Origin: Ignavibacteria bacterium
GTDB lineage: Bacteria > Bacteroidota > Ignavibacteria > Ignavibacteriales > Melioribacteraceae
NCBI GenBank assembly: GCA_012719345.1
Contig: JAAYAN010000125.1
Span: 1 to 64,000, forward strand
DNA length: 64,000 nucleotides
Direction of reading: 5' to 3'
Part shown: piece by piece, positions 16,575 to 26,132 of the stretch
Numbering within the stretch: the stretch's first letter is position 1
Layout of the letters: every line of letters begins with the position of its first letter
Translations under genes and position numbers: made by a program
The notes under the pieces: generated by a model
What the model saw: the letters and a program-made list of their open reading frames with translations, nothing else
Databases searched by the model: none
Told to the model about the DNA's origin: nothing

Positions 16575-17812
16575 TATTCGTACCTCAAAGCTTCTACCGG
16601 ATCCATTTTTGCCGCAGAATAAGCCGGTGCAAATCCAGACAATATTCCTGTAATTAGTGAAATTAAAAGAGCAAGAACAAATGCATCATACTGCAGAGAA
16701 ACCGGGAAATCCATCTTTTCAATTATCATACTTAAAATAACTGCAAATAAAAGTCCTACTAAACCGCCCAGCAAACATAAGATTAATGCTTCCATAATAA
16801 ACTGACGAAGAATTGTTACACTTTTTGCTCCAATTGCTTTTCTTATACCTATCTCTTTTGTACGTTCCTTAACTGAAACAAACATAATATTCATTATCCC
16901 GATGGCTCCTACAAATAAAGCAAGTCCTGTTATAACATACCCGGCAATCTGAACTACTCCGATAGTTGAGTCAATTTCATTTAATAAGCCTTCTTGCTGA
17001 TTAATACCGAAGTTATCTCTTTCATCGTATCTTAAGCCTCTAATACGCCTCATAATACTTTGTGCTTCTTCTTTTACTATTGTTATCTGCTGGCTGTTTG
17101 CAGCACGAATATTTATTGTAATGCTGCCTCTTGCATTTTGATAGTATTTAAATACGCAATCCAGAGGAATAAAAACCTGATTATCGGGATTCATATCTCC
17201 CATCACCCAGCTGCCTAATTCATCTAAAACGCCAATTATTTTATATTTATTCGATTTTATTTTAATTATTTTATTCATCGCTCCGCCATTTGGGAAAAGC
17301 TGTTTAGCAATTTCGGAACCTATAACTACAACCATTCTTGCCCCGTCAGATTCAGTTTCAGAAATAAACCTTCCTTCGGCAAAAGTAAAATTGGTTGTTT
17401 TTATATAATCGCTTGTAACTCCGGTAATTGTCACACCTTCTATTTTTGAATCGCCAAATTTAATTGTTTGCTGGCTTGCCGCTGATGGAGCTGTAGCAAG
17501 CGGTAATTTAGCCATTCGCTTATATTGGTCATACTCATCCATTATAACTTCGGGTCTGTTACGCATTTCCCACCAAGGAACATCGTTATCAAACCACGAC
17601 CACTTAGTAATATACATATTATCCGAACCAAGCGCTGATACCCCAGTTTGAAAAGCTTCATCTATTCCTTTTACTGCCGTGGACATTAGAACTACTGAGG
17701 TAACGCCTATAATTATACCAAGTGTTGTTAGAAGCGATCGTACTTTATTAGCTTTAAGCGCATTGAATGAGATTATCAATCCTTCTTTTAATTCAAATGA
17801 AAGCTCTTTCAT
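16574..17812 (-). CDS. MacB-type ABC transporter permease (first copy)
   Basis: At 412 residues it follows the same four-helix plan, with SFNALKANKVRSLLTTLGIIIG at the start and SVKERTKEIGIRKAIGAK before the last helices, ending ALRYE. The periplasmic domain would contact the MacA-like adaptor. It lies 8 bases after the ATPase gene. Together with 15351-16574, 17821, 18553 and 19845 it forms a complete export machine. The substrate is unknown; characterised MacB relatives export peptides, enterotoxin, macrolides or lipoproteins. Confidence 0.93.
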   Translation of the reverse strand: MKELSFELKEGLIISFNALKANKVRSLLTTLGIIIGVTSVVLMSTAVKGIDEAFQTGVSALGSDNMYITKWSWFDNDVPWWEMRNRPEVIMDEYDQYKRMAKLPLATAPSAASQQTIKFGDSKIEGVTITGVTSDYIKTTNFTFAEGRFISETESDGARMVVVIGSEIAKQLFPNGGAMNKIIKIKSNKYKIIGVLDELGSWVMGDMNPDNQVFIPLDCVFKYYQNARGSITINIRAANSQQITIVKEEAQSIMRRIRGLRYDERDNFGINQQEGLLNEIDSTIGVVQIAGYVITGLALFVGAIGIMNIMFVSVKERTKEIGIRKAIGAKSVTILRQFIMEALILCLLGGLVGLLFAVILSMIIEKMDFPVSLQYDAFVLALLISLITGILSGFAPAYSAAKMDPVEALRYE

Positions 17813-17820
17813 AATTTTCC

Positions 17821-18546
17821 TTAATTAACACTTATTTTTGTTTTAGGAATAATTCTATTCGTAACAAACTCATCTCTTTCAATATATCCGTCACGTATCC
17901 TGATAATTCTCTTTGCATGCTCAGCAATATATTCTTCGTGAGTAACAAGAATTATTGTATTTCCCTGATCGTGCAGATGAGCAAATAATCCCATAATATC
18001 TTCACCGGTTTTCGTATCCAAATTACCTGTCGGTTCATCTGCCAGGATTATTGCAGGTTTAGTTACAAGCGCACGGGCAATAGCTACTCGCTGTCTTTGT
18101 CCGCCAGATAATTCATTTGGTCTGTGATGCATCCTATCACCAAGTCCAACACTCAATAACGCCTGCGTTGCCCTTTCTTTTCTTTCCTCACTCGGTATTC
18201 CGGCATATATTAACGGAAGTTCTACATTATGCAGAGCTGAAGAACGGGCTAATAAATTGAATGTTTGAAAAACAAATCCAATTTCTTTATTTCTTATTCG
18301 CGCCAAATCATTATCATTCATTTCACTTACGTTATTATCTTTGAAAAGATAAAGTCCGCTTGTGGGTGTATCAAGGCATCCCAGCATATTCATAAGCGTA
18401 GATTTACCGGAACCTGAAGGACCCATTATTGCAACGTATTCGTTTTTATCAATTCTTAAAGAAACATCAGCTAAAGCATGTACTTCTTCTGATCCCACTG
18501 TATAAATTTTTGCAATATGTTCAATATTAATTATATTCATTTTCAT
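17821..18546 (-). CDS. ABC transporter ATPase, MacB/LolD-type
   Basis: The 241-residue ATPase has Walker [10 protein letters not shown], a Q-loop FVFQTFNLL, signature LSGGQRQR, Walker [13 protein letters not shown] and switch His in LVTHEE. The NLDTKTG form is typical of the LolD/MacB/FtsE branch that powers mechanotransmission rather than pore transport. It is encoded between the adaptor (6-base gap) and the permeases (8-base gap), so it most likely drives both permeases of this operon. Confidence 0.96.
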   Translation of the reverse strand: MKMNIINIEHIAKIYTVGSEEVHALADVSLRIDKNEYVAIMGPSGSGKSTLMNMLGCLDTPTSGLYLFKDNNVSEMNDNDLARIRNKEIGFVFQTFNLLARSSALHNVELPLIYAGIPSEERKERATQALLSVGLGDRMHHRPNELSGGQRQRVAIARALVTKPAIILADEPTGNLDTKTGEDIMGLFAHLHDQGNTIILVTHEEYIAEHAKRIIRIRDGYIERDEFVTNRIIPKTKISVN

Positions 18547-18552
18547 TCCGGT

Positions 18553-19827
18553 TTAAGATTTTTTTGCTTTTTTGTCTTTTTTCTCTTCGATATATACTTT
18601 TTTACCATCAGAGATTTCGCTTGATATAGCTTTGTATGGACCCGAAATTACTTCTTCGCCACCGCTTAATCCTTCTGTTATCTGAATATAAGTGTCATCG
18701 CTTATTCCAGTACCAACTTTTACAAGTTTAGCTTGCCCATTTTCAAATAAGAATACAATTTCATCTAATTTTTTCTTTTTTTGCTCTTTTTTAACTGTTA
18801 CTACTTCATCATCAGTTTCTTCTTCAATTTTCATTTCAGTACGTGCTGTTACACTTTGAATAGGAACTGTAATTACATTTTTAACAGTTTCAGTCTCTAT
18901 ATCGGCATCGCAAGACATTCCGGGACGAACTTCATTACCTTCATCAAGAAGTAATAATATTCTTACTTCGAAATTAACTACTTCATTCTGAGTACCTAAT
19001 CCGCTTGTAATTGCACTGTTACCTATTTGTGTAACAACTCCGTGAAACTGTTTATCTTTAAAAGCATCAATTTCTATTTTTGCCGTATCACCAACAGATA
19101 TTTTTACAACATCATTTTCGTCAACTTCAACACGTGCTTCCATTTTGGAAAGATCGGCAACAGTCATAATATTTGTACCCTGCGAAAATCCGCTTCCTAA
19201 AACTCTTTCTCCAACTTCAACATTTAACGCGCTAATTGTTCCAGTTAAAGGAGCATATATTACAGTCTTAGCCAATTCTTCCTGAGCTTCTTTTAATGAT
19301 TCGGAAGCTTGAATAACAGAAGATTTTTGTGCTTCATATTCGCCAGCTCTTTGAAGATAGCTTGATTTTGCCTGTTCAATTTCCGCATTACTTGCCAGTC
19401 CTTTTTCAAAAAGACCCTGCATTCTTTTGTAGTCAGCTTCAATAAGATCAAGTGTAGCTTTTCTTACATTTAATGTTGATTTTGCCGCTTCCAAATTAGC
19501 TTCAGCCCGGTTTTTCTGGGCAATATAAATATCAGGCTTAATTCTGATAAGCAAATCACCTTTATTTACTTTATCCCCTTCTTTCACAGGAAGTTCCACA
19601 ATTTCGCCTGTCACTTCAGGTGTAATTACAACCTGATATTCCGGATTTATTTTTCCGGTTGCTGTAACAACTTCCGTAATATCTCTTTTAATAACTTTTT
19701 CAGTCTGTACATAAACTATTTCTTCTTTGTTGCTGCCTAATATTACTACTGCAATAAGCGCTAAAACTAAAAACCCGATAACACTTAAAATGATTACTTT
19801 TTTCTTTTTTGATTTACCGTTTGCCAT
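18553..19827 (-). CDS. MacA/HlyD-type periplasmic adaptor
   Basis: The 424-residue protein has a basic start, a single membrane helix (residues ~11-31), a lipoyl-like half (ITPEVTGEIVELPVKEGDKVNKGDLL), a helical hairpin (~95-165), the second lipoyl half (VIYAPLTGTISALNVEVGERV) and a beta-barrel domain. It would bridge the inner-membrane permeases and the TolC-like outer-membrane channel. A run of charged residues (KIEEETDDEVVTVKKEQKKKK) interrupts the C-terminal domain and is unusual. RBS AGGAG precedes the ATG. Confidence 0.94.
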   Translation of the reverse strand: MANGKSKKKKVIILSVIGFLVLALIAVVILGSNKEEIVYVQTEKVIKRDITEVVTATGKINPEYQVVITPEVTGEIVELPVKEGDKVNKGDLLIRIKPDIYIAQKNRAEANLEAAKSTLNVRKATLDLIEADYKRMQGLFEKGLASNAEIEQAKSSYLQRAGEYEAQKSSVIQASESLKEAQEELAKTVIYAPLTGTISALNVEVGERVLGSGFSQGTNIMTVADLSKMEARVEVDENDVVKISVGDTAKIEIDAFKDKQFHGVVTQIGNSAITSGLGTQNEVVNFEVRILLLLDEGNEVRPGMSCDADIETETVKNVITVPIQSVTARTEMKIEEETDDEVVTVKKEQKKKKLDEIVFLFENGQAKLVKVGTGISDDTYIQITEGLSGGEEVISGPYKAISSEISDGKKVYIEEKKDKKAKKS

Positions 19828-19844
19828 TATTATTTCTCCTAATA

Positions 19845-21149
19845 TTATTCAAATTTTTTATAATCAAGAACGCCAAGATAATTCATCAATCTGTCTCTGT
19901 ACTCAAAATATCTGTACTGAGCATTTATCTGATCACTTAATGCCTGCTGATAATCTTTATCTGCTTGAAGAACATCCAAAATAGTTCCTGACCCCAAATT
20001 GTATCTTTCATTGTTTACACGTCTGTTTTCACTGGCGGATATTACATTTTTTTTGCTTACATCCAGCTGTTTTTTTGCAGCCTGCAAATCTAAATATCCT
20101 TGTTTAACTTGTATTTTAATTGATCTTTCAAGCGCTCTTAAATCTTCTTTTGAGTTCATTACATTAACCTTTGCAAACTGAATTTGGTTATCAGTTCTCC
20201 AATTTGAAAATAAAGGGACACTTAGTGTTAACCCAAAACTATGAGAATATGTTTTATTTTTATATAAATTTGATATCGCATCTGCTGAAGTATTAAAAAG
20301 TCCGTAATTTGCTGATAATTGCGGATATAAACCTCCACGTGCAATAACTACACCGTCTTCAGCACTTTCCACATCAAGTTGCTTGCTTTGATAATCCTTT
20401 CTTTTTTCCAAAGCATTTTTAACCATATTTGTAATGGAACCAAACTCATCAATGTAAACTTCGGATTCTGAACCGGAGTTTGTTGTTGTAACATCTTCAA
20501 AAATATATTCCTCAAGCACGTCTAAAGAAAGATAGTTTAATAAAGAGCTTTTTGCATTTTCCAAGTTGTTTTGAGCCTGAATGAATAAAAGTTCCGCATT
20601 TCCGGCCTGTACCTGCTGAGTATAAACATCAGCAATTGCAACCGCTCCAAGCTTATTTCTTTCTTGAATTGTTTCTAAAAATTTCTGATTATATTTAACA
20701 TTTTCTTCTCTTACTTTAAGAAGTTTTTCTGCATTTATAACTTCATAATATAATGAAGTTGCCTCGAATACTACATCCTGTTTTAATTTTTCAAGTGCAA
20801 ATTCAGCAGATTCAAGTTCGTTTCCTGCTTGTTTTATTGAATAAATATTTGAAAGTCCGTCAAATAAAACTAATTGACCGCTAATTCCGGCACTGGCATT
20901 ATTTGTATTATAATCCAAGCTGTCTTTGTAATTTTTCATCCAATTTGCACTAACAGATGCCCCTACTGAAGGGAGTAAAGATCCGTAAGCAGATTTTAAA
21001 TTAGATTTGCTTGTAATGAGCGCATTTTTTGTTTTAAGCAACGAAGTATTGCTTTGAAGAGCTATTGCAACTGCCTCATCCAAAGTTATTTTCTTCTGCG
21101 CGTTAATTACTATAAGTGTACCGAATAAAAAGAAAAGTATTTTTTTCAT
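19845..21149 (-). CDS. TolC-family outer-membrane efflux protein
   Basis: From the ATG at 21149 it has 434 residues: a signal peptide ending at INAQ, then two repeats of the long-helix TolC fold, beginning ITLDEAVAIALQSN and, in the second half, GGLYPQLSANYG and YNLGSGTILDVLQADKDYQQA. It would form the outer-membrane exit duct for the MacA/MacB-like exporter encoded downstream (17-base gap). The start is fixed by a GGGAG site just ahead of that ATG; an upstream TTG at 21176 lacks this. It is the first gene of the five-gene operon. Confidence 0.94.
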   Translation of the reverse strand: MKKILFFLFGTLIVINAQKKITLDEAVAIALQSNTSLLKTKNALITSKSNLKSAYGSLLPSVGASVSANWMKNYKDSLDYNTNNASAGISGQLVLFDGLSNIYSIKQAGNELESAEFALEKLKQDVVFEATSLYYEVINAEKLLKVREENVKYNQKFLETIQERNKLGAVAIADVYTQQVQAGNAELLFIQAQNNLENAKSSLLNYLSLDVLEEYIFEDVTTTNSGSESEVYIDEFGSITNMVKNALEKRKDYQSKQLDVESAEDGVVIARGGLYPQLSANYGLFNTSADAISNLYKNKTYSHSFGLTLSVPLFSNWRTDNQIQFAKVNVMNSKEDLRALERSIKIQVKQGYLDLQAAKKQLDVSKKNVISASENRRVNNERYNLGSGTILDVLQADKDYQQALSDQINAQYRYFEYRDRLMNYLGVLDYKKFE

Positions 21150-21238
21150 TATCTCCCTCAAAAAGTATTTTTTCAAATTTTTATTTAATTGAATTATGTG
21201 ACGCTATGAGTCTTAAAAAAGTTACATCTGATTTTAAA

Positions 21239-22660
21239 TTATTTTTCTGATTGATATTTTGTTTTGAGTTGCATCATAAATTTGTGTGCTTCATCATAGT
21301 CATTTGCTATTATTCCTTCCAGAATTGCTTCTTCAATTTCTGTTTTAATTTTTCCCACAATTTTACCGGGTTTAAGATTAAACTCTTTCATAATTTCTTC
21401 TCCCCGCACAGGCGATTGAAATTCCCGCAGTTTATCTTTTTCCTTAACTTCGCGTACTTTTTGCATTACAATTTCATAATTATTAAGATAGCGCGAAACC
21501 TTATTTATATTTTTGCTGGTAATATCCGCTCGACAAAGTTTTATTAAGTCTTCCAAATCCTCGCCTGCTGCAACAACAAAACGGCGTATTGCAGAATCCG
21601 TTACTTCGTCATCAACCAAAGCAATAGGGCGAAGATGCAGCCGTATAAGTTTTTGAACATATTCAAGCTGAACAAAAGGCAGTTTCATTCTTTTAAATAT
21701 TGCTTTTGCCATTTTAGCGCCAAGGTCTTCGTGCCCGTGGAATGTCCAGCCGATTCCTTCAATAAACTTTTTTGTAGGCGGTTTTGCAACATCGTGGAGC
21801 AAAGCGGCTAAACGAAGCCAAACATTACTTGTCTCTTTAGAAATATTATCTACAACTTGCAACGTATGCAAAAAAACATCTTTATGATGAAAATCCTTGC
21901 GCTGGTCAACTCCTGCCATTACAGCAATTTCAGAAAAAATAACATCCATTACTCCGCTTTCCTGCAAAAGATTTAATCCGTAAGAAGGTTTTTCACTTTT
22001 CAATATTTTAAGAAATTCATCAGTAATTCTTTCCTGCGAAATAATTTTAAGCCTTTCTTTAAGATTTGAAGCAGCCGACAAAACTTCATCCGATATTTGA
22101 AAATTTAACTGGGATGCAAAACGGAAAGCGCGCATAATTCGCAACGGGTCATCGTTAAAAGTTACTTCGGGATCGAGAGGTGTTTTAATTATTTTTCTTT
22201 CTATATCCTGAATTCCATTAAAAAAATCAGTAATCTCACCAAAATTCTCCTTCGAAAGCGAAACAGCAATAGAATTAATTGTGAAATCTCTTCTGTTTAT
22301 ATCATCTTCAAAAGTGCCGTCTGTAACAATCGGGTTTCTGCTCGATTCGGAATAAGATTCTTTCCGCGCTCCTACAAATTCCAAATCAAAATTTTCATAT
22401 CTGAAATGAGCCGTTCCAAAATTCTTAAATACCGAAACATTTTCCACTTTCAACTCTGTTGCAAGATTTTCTGAAAATTCAACTCCGTTTCCTAAAACAA
22501 GAAAATCAATTTCATTCCGCACTCTGTTCAGAATAATATCGCGCACAAATCCGCCCACGATAAAAACTTTTTCGCCGCGCTTTTCAGATAATTCCTTAAT
22601 AGTTTTTAAGAAACTGATTTGATTTAAAATATTATTTATTTTTTCTGAATATTTTGTCAT
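21239..22660 (-). CDS. cca: CCA tRNA nucleotidyltransferase with HD domain
   Basis: The 473-residue class II nucleotidyltransferase has the head motif FIVGGFVRD, RRDFTINSIAV and the neck motif DPLRIMRAFRFASQL. A C-terminal HD domain (HHKDVFLHTLQ, LAALLHDVAKP, HGHEDLGA) follows, typical of CCA-adding or tRNA repair enzymes. The tRNA-Val in this window ends without an encoded CCA, consistent with a need for it. The first metal-site Asp of the usual DxD appears as Glu (NEIDF). The ATG at 22660 is chosen over the GTG one codon earlier. Confidence 0.92.
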   Translation of the reverse strand: MTKYSEKINNILNQISFLKTIKELSEKRGEKVFIVGGFVRDIILNRVRNEIDFLVLGNGVEFSENLATELKVENVSVFKNFGTAHFRYENFDLEFVGARKESYSESSRNPIVTDGTFEDDINRRDFTINSIAVSLSKENFGEITDFFNGIQDIERKIIKTPLDPEVTFNDDPLRIMRAFRFASQLNFQISDEVLSAASNLKERLKIISQERITDEFLKILKSEKPSYGLNLLQESGVMDVIFSEIAVMAGVDQRKDFHHKDVFLHTLQVVDNISKETSNVWLRLAALLHDVAKPPTKKFIEGIGWTFHGHEDLGAKMAKAIFKRMKLPFVQLEYVQKLIRLHLRPIALVDDEVTDSAIRRFVVAAGEDLEDLIKLCRADITSKNINKVSRYLNNYEIVMQKVREVKEKDKLREFQSPVRGEEIMKEFNLKPGKIVGKIKTEIEEAILEGIIANDYDEAHKFMMQLKTKYQSEK

Positions 22661-22671
22661 CACTTTCTGCT

Positions 22672-24849
22672 TTAACCTTTCTTCTTTTCAATTAGCCATT
22701 TAATATTTTCTATATTTTCTAAATACTTTTGCTCATTAACTTTATCCGATAATTTCAAAGCCGCCTCTGCAAACCTTATTGAACGGTTGTAATCGCCTTC
22801 TTCTTTCGCATAAACTGATAATTCATAAACCGGCTGACTCCAATTTTTGTTATTTAAATTTACAGTATCAAACATCTTAATAAAATGCAGATAATCATTC
22901 TTTAAATTTTTATTCAACCGAATAATTTCAGAAATAGTGAAATATCTAAGAGTATCAGAATTTATCTTTTCAAATATTGATAATCTTTCTGCTGAGGTTC
23001 CTAAAATGTATTTCTGTAAAAGCAAATAGTCTTTTCCCTGAATAAGTATTTTTTTCTGCAAATTATCTTTAAGACTATAATAAACCTCGTTAACCGAATT
23101 TTTATAAATCGAATCTGCTTTCGAAGGATTTCCTTTCAACGCGAACAAATCACCTTTGTAACTTTCTAAAACATCATAATAGACGCTGTTTTGAAATTTT
23201 TCCTGCGATTTTGAAATTGAATCAAGAGCTTCGTTGTAATCGCCGGTAAAAAGACAATTGTAGATAAAACCCCTGAACGAAGGAAAACTTCCGGTTTTCT
23301 CATAAATCATCTTATAAGTTTTTTTAGCTGATTTATAATCTTTTAAGGATACATATTGCGCAGCTTCACTCATTTTTTTTGAAACTAAACGGGGACAAAA
23401 TTTCTTAAACAGACTTTTTCCTGTAAAATAAACTTCTGCTTCTTTTTTATCGGCAGTAAAACCTTTACCTGATAAATATTTCTCGTAATCTTTTTGCAAG
23501 TCGTCAAAGGAAACATTTAGTGTTTCAGTGAAATCTCCTGTTTTATAAATAATTTTTATCTTTTCAGCACCGTATTTTGAAAGAAGAAATTTTGTAAAAG
23601 AACCCGCATATATATAAGATAGTGTTGAAGAATTTGAGAAAAAGCTGAGATTATTAAATATCGATCTAAAATCCGGTTTGTACCCCGATTGAATTCCAAC
23701 TGAAGCAAGATAATCAGGATCTTTTTCATCAAAATTATTATCAACTGCAACGGCTAAACCTTCAGTTAATCCGAAGTTCAATTTACCGGCAATATAAAAC
23801 GGAGATGTCCCCCATTCAGTAGCGATTATATGAACAATTTCGTGCTGAAGAGTGTGCGTGAAACTTCCTGCATCAACATAAATCTGTTTTAACCAAGTTT
23901 TTGCTACATCGGCATTTCCGGCTCCGAAAAGCTCTTTTTTCTGTTCGCGGTTTTTAAAAAGAAAAATTGTTATCTTTTCCGTAAAATCTATTTTTAACTT
24001 CCCGCTAATTCTTTCAAAGTAATATTCACTCTGCAATTTAAGATATTCTATTTTTTTCTGCGGTTCATCTTTGGGATAATAAATTATAAAATGACTGGTT
24101 TCGGTTTTACCTTTTAATTCATTATAGATTGAAGAATTTGTTGAAGAATATCCTAAAAAAGGTTTTAGGAACGAAAACGCTGCAATAATTACTAAACAAA
24201 ACAGCACAAAACCAACTTTCCGCAGTATTGAAATCTTCAAATCAAACTTTTGGATAATATAAAAAAGAATAATCCAGAAACTAATATTTATCAATCTGTA
24301 AGAAACTATTTTAAAATTTACACGAATATCTTCATCGTAAATATTCCCCGGATAATAGCCTGTAAAAGGCTCGTATAAATATATCTGAGGATTAAAATAA
24401 ATTTCGCTTATTCCTAAAATAAACAGTAAAACAAAAATTATTGAGAAAAGCAGATAAGCTCGTTTCAAGTTTATTTCGCAAGCTGAAAGTCCGCAAATAA
24501 TTCCAAACATTATTGCAGGAAAAGTACCGGTAAAATAAAACAGAGCGTAATCCGAAACCGGGCAATCACTAATAAAAACGTTTGTAAATAATGATATAGT
24601 AAGCGGAATAATAAAAAGAATTAAAAATTCAGGAAGTTTATTCTTAATAACTTTAAGCGGTTTTTGATAATTTTTTTTTTGCGAACTGATTGAAATTATA
24701 CCCGCGAGAATGAAAAGAATAAAAGAATTTACAGCAGATATTTCATATCCCGCAACATCCATTAAAGGAAGAGACACTAAAAAAATATTTAGCGGGAAAA
24801 GAATAAGAAGAATTACTAAAAACAGTTTTTGTTTTATTACAGAAATCAA
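22672..24849 (-). CDS. Membrane-bound gluzincin protease (peptidase MA-like) with TPR-like tail
   Basis: The first ~235 of 725 residues form six or seven membrane helices. Residues ~250-460 are a peptidase-MA-like domain with HEIVH at 336-340 and the third zinc ligand Glu in GLTEGLAVA (E363). The rest is helical and TPR-like. The predicted active site faces outward after the last helix. The substrate is unknown. The start is a TTG 2 bases after the murA stop, so it is probably coupled to murA; the link with a wall-synthesis gene suggests, without proof, an envelope role. Confidence 0.8.
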   Translation of the reverse strand: MISVIKQKLFLVILLILFPLNIFLVSLPLMDVAGYEISAVNSFILFILAGIISISSQKKNYQKPLKVIKNKLPEFLILFIIPLTISLFTNVFISDCPVSDYALFYFTGTFPAIMFGIICGLSACEINLKRAYLLFSIIFVLLFILGISEIYFNPQIYLYEPFTGYYPGNIYDEDIRVNFKIVSYRLINISFWIILFYIIQKFDLKISILRKVGFVLFCLVIIAAFSFLKPFLGYSSTNSSIYNELKGKTETSHFIIYYPKDEPQKKIEYLKLQSEYYFERISGKLKIDFTEKITIFLFKNREQKKELFGAGNADVAKTWLKQIYVDAGSFTHTLQHEIVHIIATEWGTSPFYIAGKLNFGLTEGLAVAVDNNFDEKDPDYLASVGIQSGYKPDFRSIFNNLSFFSNSSTLSYIYAGSFTKFLLSKYGAEKIKIIYKTGDFTETLNVSFDDLQKDYEKYLSGKGFTADKKEAEVYFTGKSLFKKFCPRLVSKKMSEAAQYVSLKDYKSAKKTYKMIYEKTGSFPSFRGFIYNCLFTGDYNEALDSISKSQEKFQNSVYYDVLESYKGDLFALKGNPSKADSIYKNSVNEVYYSLKDNLQKKILIQGKDYLLLQKYILGTSAERLSIFEKINSDTLRYFTISEIIRLNKNLKNDYLHFIKMFDTVNLNNKNWSQPVYELSVYAKEEGDYNRSIRFAEAALKLSDKVNEQKYLENIENIKWLIEKKKG

Positions 24850-24851
24850 TT

Positions 24852-26117
24852 TTAAAATTCTGCTCCCGATTCTCTTTTAATATCAGCTCCAAGAGCCGAT
24901 AATTTCTCTTCAATCCTTTGGTAACCTCTGTCAAGATGATAAATCCTTAAAACTTCTGTAACGCCTTCTGCTGCAAGTCCGGCTAAAACCAGAGATGCGC
25001 TTGCTCGTAAATCAGTTGACATAACTTTTGCCGCCCGAAGCTTTTTTGTTCCTTTAATTACTGCGCTGTTGTTTGTAACTTGGATATCTGCACCAAGTCT
25101 GTTCAACTCCGGAACGTAATTAAATCTGTCGGTGTAAATATTATCAGTAACTTTACAAATTCCTCCGGCAAGCGACATATAAGCAGTCCATTGCGCTTGC
25201 ATATCTGTTGGGAAACCCGGATAAATTGAAGTGTTTACATCAACACTTAAAGCTTCAAGATTTTCAGCATCAATTGAAACAACATCTTTATCAATAGTAA
25301 TTTTTGCTCCGCTGTCCTCAAACTTTGAAAGAACTGCCCGAAAATGTTTATAATCTGGATATACAATTTTAATTTTGCTTTTAGTTATGGCGGCTGCTGT
25401 AAGCAATGTGCCGGCTTCAATCCTGTCGCAAATATTTTTAACATTTGCCGGATATAATTCATCCGTTCCTTCAATTTCAAGTATCGGTGTACCTATTCCG
25501 TTGATTTTAGCTCCCATATTTACAAGATATTCTGCAAGCTGTGTAATTTCAGGCTCCATTGCGGCATTTGTAATTATTGTTTCACCCTTTGCAAGAGAAG
25601 CAGCCATCATTAAATTTCCAGTAGCGCCGACTGAAGAAATATCAAAATTTATATGAGCGCCTTTCAATTTATTTGCTTTAGCAATAATATATCCTTCTTC
25701 CAACTGAATATCGGCGCCCATTTTCTTTAATGATTCGAGATGAAGATTTATCGGGCGCGGACCCCAAGCACATCCGCCGGGTAAAGATACTTTTGCGTAA
25801 CCGTAACGGCTTAATAGAGGACCAAGCACATAAACGCTTGCGCGCATTTTTTTTACGTGTTCGTAAGGAGCTTCCTGATTATTAATACCTTTTGTATTAA
25901 GCGTAAGCGTTCCGTTTTCAAAAACACATTCAACACCAAGATGCGTTAGCAACTTAATCATTGTATAAATATCATTTACTTCAGGCGTATTGAATTGAAT
26001 ATTTGAACCGGAATTAAGAAGTGTTGCAGGCATAAGCGCTAAAGAGGAATTTTTTGCACCGCTTACTTTTACTGTTCCGCTAAGTTTTTTTCCGCCTGTA
26101 ATTAAAAATTTATCCAA
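24852..26117 (-). CDS. murA: UDP-N-acetylglucosamine 1-carboxyvinyltransferase
   Basis: MurA makes the first committed step of peptidoglycan synthesis, moving enolpyruvate from PEP to UDP-GlcNAc. The 421-residue length is standard. K22-N23 (SGAKNSSLALM), the active-site Cys C116 in PGGCAWGPRPINLH (fosfomycin target), the Asp in YPGFPTDMQAQ and the Arg in HLDRGYQRIEEKL are all present. The start is a TTG at 26117, 8 bases after an AGGAG site. It lies 15 bases downstream of the kinase gene, the same arrangement as some wall-regulating PASTA kinases. Confidence 0.97.
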   Translation of the reverse strand: MDKFLITGGKKLSGTVKVSGAKNSSLALMPATLLNSGSNIQFNTPEVNDIYTMIKLLTHLGVECVFENGTLTLNTKGINNQEAPYEHVKKMRASVYVLGPLLSRYGYAKVSLPGGCAWGPRPINLHLESLKKMGADIQLEEGYIIAKANKLKGAHINFDISSVGATGNLMMAASLAKGETIITNAAMEPEITQLAEYLVNMGAKINGIGTPILEIEGTDELYPANVKNICDRIEAGTLLTAAAITKSKIKIVYPDYKHFRAVLSKFEDSGAKITIDKDVVSIDAENLEALSVDVNTSIYPGFPTDMQAQWTAYMSLAGGICKVTDNIYTDRFNYVPELNRLGADIQVTNNSAVIKGTKKLRAAKVMSTDLRASASLVLAGLAAEGVTEVLRIYHLDRGYQRIEEKLSALGADIKRESGAEF

Positions 26118-26132
26118 TATTGCATCTCCTGC

